This document shows positions 58,683 to 64,000 of a DNA stretch of 64,000 nt, in pieces (position 1 is the first letter of the stretch; every line of letters begins with the position of its first letter). The stretch spans positions 21,637-85,636 of the forward strand of contig CAYLSV010000004.1 in the NCBI GenBank assembly GCA_964386435.1. Direction: 5' to 3'. The position numbers and the translations under genes were made by a program. The notes beneath the pieces were generated by a model. That model saw nothing but the letters and a program-made list of their open reading frames with translations, searched no databases and was not told the origin of the DNA. Source of the DNA: CAYLSV01 sp964386435 (lineage in GTDB: Bacteria; Planctomycetota; Phycisphaerae; Tepidisphaerales; Tepidisphaeraceae).

Positions 58683-60506
58683 GTGTCGGACGCTGATGAG
58701 GCCGGGCGGGGGGCGGTGGAGCCGGGGATGCGGGAGGTGTTGCGGCGGTCGCTCGGGTTCTACCGGGCCGATGCCGGGCGGATCGGGCTGTCGCTGACGC
58801 TGATCATCGTGATGACGGGGCTGGGGCTCTTGGCGCCGGTGCCGCTGGCGATTTTCATCAACAGTTTTGGCGAGGGCGGCCGGGGCGACGGGCTGGTGTA
58901 TCGGCTGTTCGATTGGGTGCCGCGGGGGGAGTCGATGACGACGGTGCTCGTGCTGTTCGGGCTCATGCTCGGTTTGCGACTGTTCAAGGAACTGCTGCAG
59001 GCGTGGCAGGCGATGATCAACATCGTCCTCGGCTACACCGGGCGGACGCGGGCGCAGGCGGAGCTGTTCCAGAAGCTGCAAATGCTCGGCTTGCAGTACC
59101 ACCGCAGCGTGCCGCAGGGCGACGCGATCTACCGGCTCAGCTACGACACGCACGGCGTGCAGGGCATCCTCAAGACCATCACCGGCTGGTTCACGAACGT
59201 CGTCGCACTCGTGTTGACGCTGACGGTGATGGTCGGGCTGAATTGGAAGCTGACGCTGCTGGCGTTTCTCGTGGTGCCGGCGTTGTACCTGACGATCACG
59301 CGGTTCGGGGCGCGGCTCGAGCGGTACAACGTCGCCCAACGGTCGGCCGACGCGACGGTGACGACGGCGATCCAGCGGTCGCTGCAGGCGGTCGGGCTGG
59401 TGCAGGCGTTTCGTCGGGAAGAGGACGAGGCCAAGCGGTTCGGCACGAGCGTGCGGAGCTATGTCGACGCCTCGCTCGCCTTGCACCGGCAGGAAATCCT
59501 GTACTGGCTCGTCCTCGGTACCACGCTCGCCACGGGCGCGGCGGCCGTCTTCGGATACGGCGGCTATCTCGTCGTGCAGCAGGAGCTGCAGCCGGGCTCG
59601 CTCTTTCTTTTCGTCAGCTACCTCGGCGGCCTGTACCAGCCGTTGAACGAACTCTCCGGCTCGGCGGCGGGTTTGCAGTCGGCGAGCGTGCAGGTGAAGC
59701 GGGTGTTCGAAGTGCTCGATCGCGACCCGACGGTGGCCGATTCGCCCAACGCCAAAGCGATGCCGCCTGCCCCGCGGGCATTGGCGTTCGAGGACGTCGG
59801 CTTCACCTACAAAGAAGGGGGCGAGCGGGTGCTGGACGGCGTCGACTTCACGATCGAGCCGGGCAGCATGGTCGCCTTCGTCGGCCCGTCAGGCGTAGGC
59901 AAGACGACGCTGCTCAACCTCCTGCCCCGCTTCTACGACCCGACCGGCGGCCGGATCACGCTCGGCGGCGAAGACGTCCGGGACCTGCGGCTGCGCGACG
60001 TCCGCGGCCACGTCGCACTCGTCCTGCAGGAGAACCCGATCCTGCCTGCCAGCGTCGCCGAGAACATCGCCTACGGCCGGCCCGATGCGCACGATGACGA
60101 CATCCGCCACGCCGCCGAACTCGCCGGGGCGACGAGCTTTATCGACAAGATGGACGACGGTTTCGCGACGATCATCAGCGAAGGCGGCACCAACCTCTCC
60201 GGCGGCCAACGGCAACGCATCGCGATCGCGCGGGCGTTGCTGACGAACGCACCGATCGTGGTACTCGACGAGCCGACGAGTGCGCTGGACCCGGAGCACG
60301 AACGGCTCATCACCGACACGCTGCTTCGCCTCCGCGGCGAGCGGACGGTGGTCGTCGTGAGCCATCGCCTGAGCACTGTGCTCGACGCCGACCGTCTGTT
60401 CGTCATGGACGCCGGGCGGATCGTGGAGCAAGGAACGCACGACGAGCTTCTCGCCATGAACGGCCGCTACCGGCAGATGGCTGCGCACCAATTGCGGCTG
60501 GAGTAA
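58683..60506 (+). CDS. ABC transporter, fused permease-ATPase exporter
   Basis: About 607 residues from a GTG at 58683 (the longer frame from 58599 overlaps the divergent gene). Six transmembrane segments lie in the first 330 residues. ATPase domain (about 365-600): FVGPSGVGKTTLLNLLPRFY (Walker A), LQENPILPASVAENIAYG (Q-loop), NLSGGQRQRIAIARALL (signature) and IVVLDEPTSALDPEHERL (Walker B), then VVSHRLSTVLDADRLF (H-loop). MsbA/multidrug-type half transporter; it probably works as a homodimer. Substrate unknown. Divergent from the large surface protein. Confidence 0.94.
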   Translation: MSDADEAGRGAVEPGMREVLRRSLGFYRADAGRIGLSLTLIIVMTGLGLLAPVPLAIFINSFGEGGRGDGLVYRLFDWVPRGESMTTVLVLFGLMLGLRLFKELLQAWQAMINIVLGYTGRTRAQAELFQKLQMLGLQYHRSVPQGDAIYRLSYDTHGVQGILKTITGWFTNVVALVLTLTVMVGLNWKLTLLAFLVVPALYLTITRFGARLERYNVAQRSADATVTTAIQRSLQAVGLVQAFRREEDEAKRFGTSVRSYVDASLALHRQEILYWLVLGTTLATGAAAVFGYGGYLVVQQELQPGSLFLFVSYLGGLYQPLNELSGSAAGLQSASVQVKRVFEVLDRDPTVADSPNAKAMPPAPRALAFEDVGFTYKEGGERVLDGVDFTIEPGSMVAFVGPSGVGKTTLLNLLPRFYDPTGGRITLGGEDVRDLRLRDVRGHVALVLQENPILPASVAENIAYGRPDAHDDDIRHAAELAGATSFIDKMDDGFATIISEGGTNLSGGQRQRIAIARALLTNAPIVVLDEPTSALDPEHERLITDTLLRLRGERTVVVVSHRLSTVLDADRLFVMDAGRIVEQGTHDELLAMNGRYRQMAAHQLRLE

Positions 60507-60513
60507 AAGACGA

Positions 60514-60536
60514 ACGCCGCGAGCAAGTCGCGGCGT
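60514..60536. terminator. Hairpin between convergent genes
   Basis: ACGCCGCGA (60514-60522) and TCGCGGCGT (60528-60536) form a perfect 9-bp stem with a 5-base loop, 8 bases after the exporter stop. There is no T run, so if it terminates transcription it is not a classical intrinsic terminator. It is positioned to serve both convergent genes. Confidence 0.5.
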
Positions 60537-60565
60537 CCATCCACTACATCATTCCGTTGCGGCTG

Positions 60566-61254
60566 CTACAGGCGTCCGCCGATCGAGAGCGTCAAGCCGG
60601 GGGCGACCCGACGCGTCAGGTCGAGCCGCAGCTCCGGGCCGCAGTCGCGGTAGAAGCCGCGGTATGCCGGGCGGTAGCTCGGCCGGGTGTAGAAGCGACG
60701 CGTCGTCACCGTCGACTCGCACCGCACGCGCGGCCGATACGCCGGTCGGTAGTAGTCGCGGGTACGGATCCGCTCGAAGCGGCGCGGCGTCGGGTGGTAC
60801 GACCGCCGGTACGTCGGGCGATGGTCGCGGAAGCCGTGCACGCCGCGGTCGTAGTCGACGGTCCGCGTCACCGTAACCCGACGCGAGCAGGCCGTGGCAC
60901 ATCGGGTCGTGCAGCGATGCTCGATCTGCCGCGTCGCGATCGGGCGATGCCGGAGGCGGTCGCGGTAGCCGTGGTGCTCGCGGTAGCCACGCTGGTAACG
61001 CGGCCGCGTCGCGTCACGAACGGCTCGACGGGCTTCGCGTCGGTCGTCGATGCGTTGTGCGGGCGAGTCGCGGAACCGCTCGCCGCGTGCCTCGGCCGAC
61101 CGGCGGGCGAGGAAGCGGTCGCGGGCGCCGAGCACTTCGCCCCGCTCGGCGTGACGCCGAGTCCGAGCGTGCCCGCCGCGGCGACGGCCACGCCCAGCAG
61201 GCAGCGGCTCGAGAAACTCTTCGGCATGAGAAACGACAACATGAGTGCCTCCAT
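60566..61254 (-). CDS. Probable secreted Arg/Tyr-rich protein, frame broken near 61,140
   Basis: The start frame gives a good signal peptide (MLSFLMPKSFSSRCLLGVAV, then AAAGTLGLGV). Shortly after, the signal frame turns into low-complexity sequence, while the neighbouring frame continues as an Arg/Tyr/His-rich protein (e.g. YYRPAYRPRVRCESTVTTRR) ending PELRLDLTRRVAPGLTLSIG. One lost base near 61,140 explains both. Mature composition is strongly basic and periodic in RPxYR. Function unknown; possibly envelope- or nucleic-acid-associated. Confidence 0.5.
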
Positions 61255-61375
61255 TCAACTAGGCATCGGCATCCGGCGGCCCACGGTGCAGGCCATCCCG
61301 TTACCAAGGCTTCGGACACGCAGACGCCGCCGTAGTTCCCGGTCGGTGCGGATTTCCGCGTGACCTGTTCGTGCG

Positions 61376-62026
61376 TCACTCCCCGGAATCGGGTACGGCC
61401 TCCGAGGCCTGCATCGCTTCGACCGCCGCGTCTCGCCCGCCGGCCGCGTCCAGCCCGAACCGCGTCGCCTCGCGGGCCTGTACCGCGAGGTCGTACTCTT
61501 CTTCCACGATCGGCTCGCCCCGCGTCGAGCCGGCGTACACGTTCCAGCCGGAGCCGCCCCGCAGCGCCAGGATCGACCGCACGTGGTACGGCCCGCCTTC
61601 GACCTCGACCCGCATCGCGTTCAGCCGATCATCCCACTCGTTGTCGACCAGTTCCGCGTCCGGTTCTTCCTCCTGGAAGCCCTCGACGTACTTGCCGACC
61701 GCCTGCTCGTGTAGCCAACGACCTTCGGGCAAGAGCGTAGCGATCGTCGGCACGCTGAAGTAGACGACGCCGTACGCCGTGTCTCGACTCGGGCTCAGCC
61801 AGGTCAGGTGCGTCCGCTCGTCGCTGACCTTCGGCGGATCCATCGTCCAACCGGTCGGCGGAATCACGAAAGCCTCGACACGCTCCTCGAAGAACCCGAC
61901 GCCGAGGCTCGCCACCGGTCGAGATGTCGGCCGCTCGTCCTCCTTCAGGGTCGATCGTCCCGCACAGCCGACGAGGCAGGCCGCGAGGCAAAGCAGCGAC
62001 ATGGTGTAGGCGATTCGCCAGAGCAT
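61376..62026 (-). CDS. Putative lipoprotein
   Basis: 216 residues with a lipoprotein signal, MLWRIAYTMSLLCLAACLVG, followed by the lipobox Cys (LVGC). The mature part has IPPTGWTMDPPKVSDERTHL and TAYGVVYFSVPTIATLLPEG, a compact domain resembling stress- or photosystem-PsbP-like folds only in general layout. No family is assigned. Divergent from the next gene. Confidence 0.75.
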   Translation of the reverse strand: MLWRIAYTMSLLCLAACLVGCAGRSTLKEDERPTSRPVASLGVGFFEERVEAFVIPPTGWTMDPPKVSDERTHLTWLSPSRDTAYGVVYFSVPTIATLLPEGRWLHEQAVGKYVEGFQEEEPDAELVDNEWDDRLNAMRVEVEGGPYHVRSILALRGGSGWNVYAGSTRGEPIVEEEYDLAVQAREATRFGLDAAGGRDAAVEAMQASEAVPDSGE

Positions 62027-62114
62027 GGACGCACCGTACCCCGGCCGACGACATCCGCGTTGCTGCCGAATCTGGCGGCACGCGGGGCAGCCGCAGCGGG
62101 TACGCTTGCCCGTG

Positions 62115-63633
62115 ATGCGATGCGTCGTCCTGCTGCTCTGCCTCGCCCTTGCCGCCTCCGTCGGATCGGCGGCGCCCGAGGCGAAGGAGCTGCCGCTGCC
62201 ATCGCTCGAGCGCGTCTACCGGCCGGAGGTGCAACGGCTTGAAGTCGAGCTGGCGGCGCTCCTTCGCGAGCGGGACCGGCTTCTGGCGTCGGGCTCGCCG
62301 CGGGCGACGCGGGATGCGGTCGCGCTGCAGATTGATCTTCGCCTGCTGCGTCGCCACCTGCTCCGCGTGGCCGTGCGGGAAGGCCCGGGCAAGCGCGACG
62401 GCCAGGTCGCGGTGCTCCGTGCCGCCGACCTTGCCGTCCTCATCGCGGCCGCGGATGCGGCGACGACGGTCGCCCTCGACGGGTCGGCCGAGGCGATCGG
62501 CAAGCGGACGTTCCTGCTGGTCGAGCCCGAGCCGCCGGAGACGGACGTCCTGCTGACGGATCTGGGCCGGATGACGCTGCGTGCCCTGCAACATCCGGCC
62601 GGTGCGGCACAGCTCCCGCAGATGCGGCCGGCCTTGCCCGCAGAGCCGACACGCCCGACGCGGCCGGAGCGGCCTATGACATCGGTCAATTCGATGGACG
62701 ACGTTGCGCAACGCGTCCGCGCCCTGCCGATCTCGCTCGAGCTGCGCCAGCAACTTGACCCGCCGCCCGCACCGCCGCCGCCGTGGCCGAAGCGCTGGCG
62801 GGCAACGTCGCCGGCATGAGCTCGGACGAGCGGCGTGTGGCGGAAAATCAGCTCGTCGACGCGTTGGCTCTGTACCGCGACATCCGCCTACGCGATGCCG
62901 GCTTGAACAAGCTCCGCCAGCTCGAGCGTCTGGGCACCGTCGCCTCCGCCGCCGGCGGCGACGCTGCGACCGCTCGCGAGGTCGCGCCCCTGCTCGCCAC
63001 CGCGCGACGCGAGGCGGAACTGAGCGACCAGCTCCTCGACGTCGTCGCCCGCTACACGGCCCAGAAGGAACGGCGGGCCGCACTTCCGTCGGCGGCGGAC
63101 CTTCGCTCGCGTGGCCTCGACGCCAACGCCGCCCGCGCGGTGCAGTCGGTCGAAGCCGCCTACGCCCGGAAGCAGGCGCAATTTGTGGACGACGCCCGCT
63201 CCTTCGCCGCGTCGCGGGAGAATCCTGGCGGGTCGCGGATGATGAGCGCGTCGGTCGACGACGTGGTCGCGAACGTGCGGGATCTGACGCGGCTGAACGA
63301 CCTGACGGAGCAAGCCGTCGCGGCCCTGCCGGCCGACGTGCGGCAGGCGGAGGCGCGGCTGCGTGTCTCGCCGAACGGGCTGAAGCAGGCGGTGACGCGG
63401 TCCAGCCGGGCGACACGGACGAGCGGCAGCAGGCCAGCCGCATCGTCGCCGCCGCCGCCGAAGCGGTTCGTGCGTTGGCAGCCAACGACGATCTCAAGGC
63501 AAAAGCCTCAGAACTCCCGGTGGCCGCGTTCGCCGACTATCCGCTGGCTCGGACGCTGCCGACGCGGCATCTGAACGTCGCCAGCCAGCTCGCCGGCACG
63601 GTCACCGCCGGGAACGTTGATCAGGATTCCCTC
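62115..63633 (+). CDS. Secreted coiled-coil protein, interrupted by two apparent 1-base losses and a gap
   Basis: Starts MRCVVLLLCLALAASVGSAA, a clear signal peptide. The first frame ends at 62819 in a run of CCG codons; the next frame takes over near 62,780 (AEALAGNVAGMSSDERRVAE) and the third near 63,395 (GDTDERQQASRIVAAAAEAV), continuing open to the N run. Each switch is what one missing base would cause. The combined product is rich in Ala, Arg, Glu and Leu, probably long helices. It may continue across the gap into 63730-64000. Function unknown. Confidence 0.55.
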
Positions 63634-63729
63634 NNNNNNNNNNNNNNNNNNNNNNNNNNNNNNNNNNNNNNNNNNNNNNNNNNNNNNNNNNNNNNNNNNN
63701 NNNNNNNNNNNNNNNNNNNNNNNNNNNNN
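63634..63729. other. Assembly gap of 96 N
   Basis: An undetermined run inside an open reading region. Its length is probably arbitrary, so frame across it cannot be used. Confidence 0.98.
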
Positions 63730-64000
63730 TGTACGAGCCGTACCGCGCCGCCCTCGCGAAAGCGGTCACCGAAGCCGGCAGCGTGTCGAACGCTTCGCGT
63801 GACGTGCGCGACGAGTCTCGCCGGATGCAGCCGATCACGGAGTTGATCAAACGGTTGGCCCGCCTCGACGCAGACGCATCCGCCGACCGCGACCCCCTCG
63901 TCGCGGCCGCGGCCCGGTTGCAGACGCGGACGCCGGACGGTGCCGATTGGGCCGATGCGCGGCTGCTCTCCGCCGCCACGCCCGCCTGGATCGCCGTCCG
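63730..64000 (+). CDS. Partial coding region after the gap, probably the same helical protein
   Basis: Reading from 63732, the frame is open to the window edge: YEPYRAALAKAVTEAGSVSN, then RRMQPITELIKRLARLDADA and AAARLQTRTPDGADWADARL. It is Ala/Arg/Leu-rich and helical like the sequence before the gap, so it is most likely the continuation of the gene at 62115. Both ends are incomplete here. Confidence 0.45.

Overview
The window is a GC-rich bacterial scaffold that looks like a planctomycete, probably of the class Phycisphaerae. Two large secreted proteins carry the planctomycete N-terminal LEPRRLL/LEARRLLSG signal, one of them with dockerin-like repeats. Tandem DUF4058 genes, Uma2 genes and a YHYH protein fit the same placement. 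Two N runs (7981-7990 and 63634-63729) show that this is a gapped assembly. Several genes appear to have lost a single base.

Region 1 (1 to about 18.3 kb) is one end of an integrative, plasmid-like element inserted at the 3' end of a tRNA-Arg(ACG) gene (18290-18363). Its GC is lower than the flanking host DNA. From the left it carries: an EcoRII-type restriction operon on the minus strand (Dcm-like methyltransferase, then EcoRII-like endonuclease, then Vsr); a plus-strand SOS cassette (umuD, a frameshifted umuC and an SRAP/YedK gene); an iteron origin with AT-rich repeats and a DnaA box, beside a parA / small partition protein / repA operon; a MobF relaxase-helicase followed by unknown genes; a ParB-like protein; a VirD4/TraD-type coupling protein; several small membrane proteins; and an excisionase-like gene convergent with a tyrosine integrase next to the tRNA. 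No mating-pore genes are visible, so within this window it looks mobilisable rather than self-transmissible. The far end lies outside the window.

Region 2 (18.4 to 29.6 kb) is host chromosome: an MCE/MlaD-like protein, a TrkA-C membrane protein, DUF502, an M48 protease, small genes, a LuxR-like regulator, ribBA, a heavy-metal-binding protein, a candidate sigma-54-driven small RNA, a LOG-family gene and two tandem DUF4058 genes. Region 3 (29.6 to 37.1 kb) is a polysaccharide cluster: three consecutive GT2 genes, a GT4 gene, an O-antigen polymerase-like membrane protein and a MurJ/MVF-family flippase. These look able to build, polymerise and flip a glycan.

Region 4 (37.1 to 55.1 kb) holds DUF2254, an ALDH7-type dehydrogenase, an IS200-like (RAYT-type) transposase gene whose own REP-like repeats are embedded in its reading frame, a sugar-isomerase-like TIM barrel, a YHYH protein, a DJ-1/PfpI protein, two Uma2 genes flanking a repetitive LEPRRLL surface protein, a flavoprotein, a TPR protein, lipoproteins and a MATE transporter. 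Long inverted repeats of a second family recur at 35.3, 42.9 and 49.7 kb. Region 5 (55.1 to 64 kb) holds a chimeric dockerin/Fn3 surface protein whose C-terminal half is AT-rich, an ABC exporter and several secreted or lipoprotein genes. Frames there break repeatedly toward the scaffold gap, most likely through sequence error.
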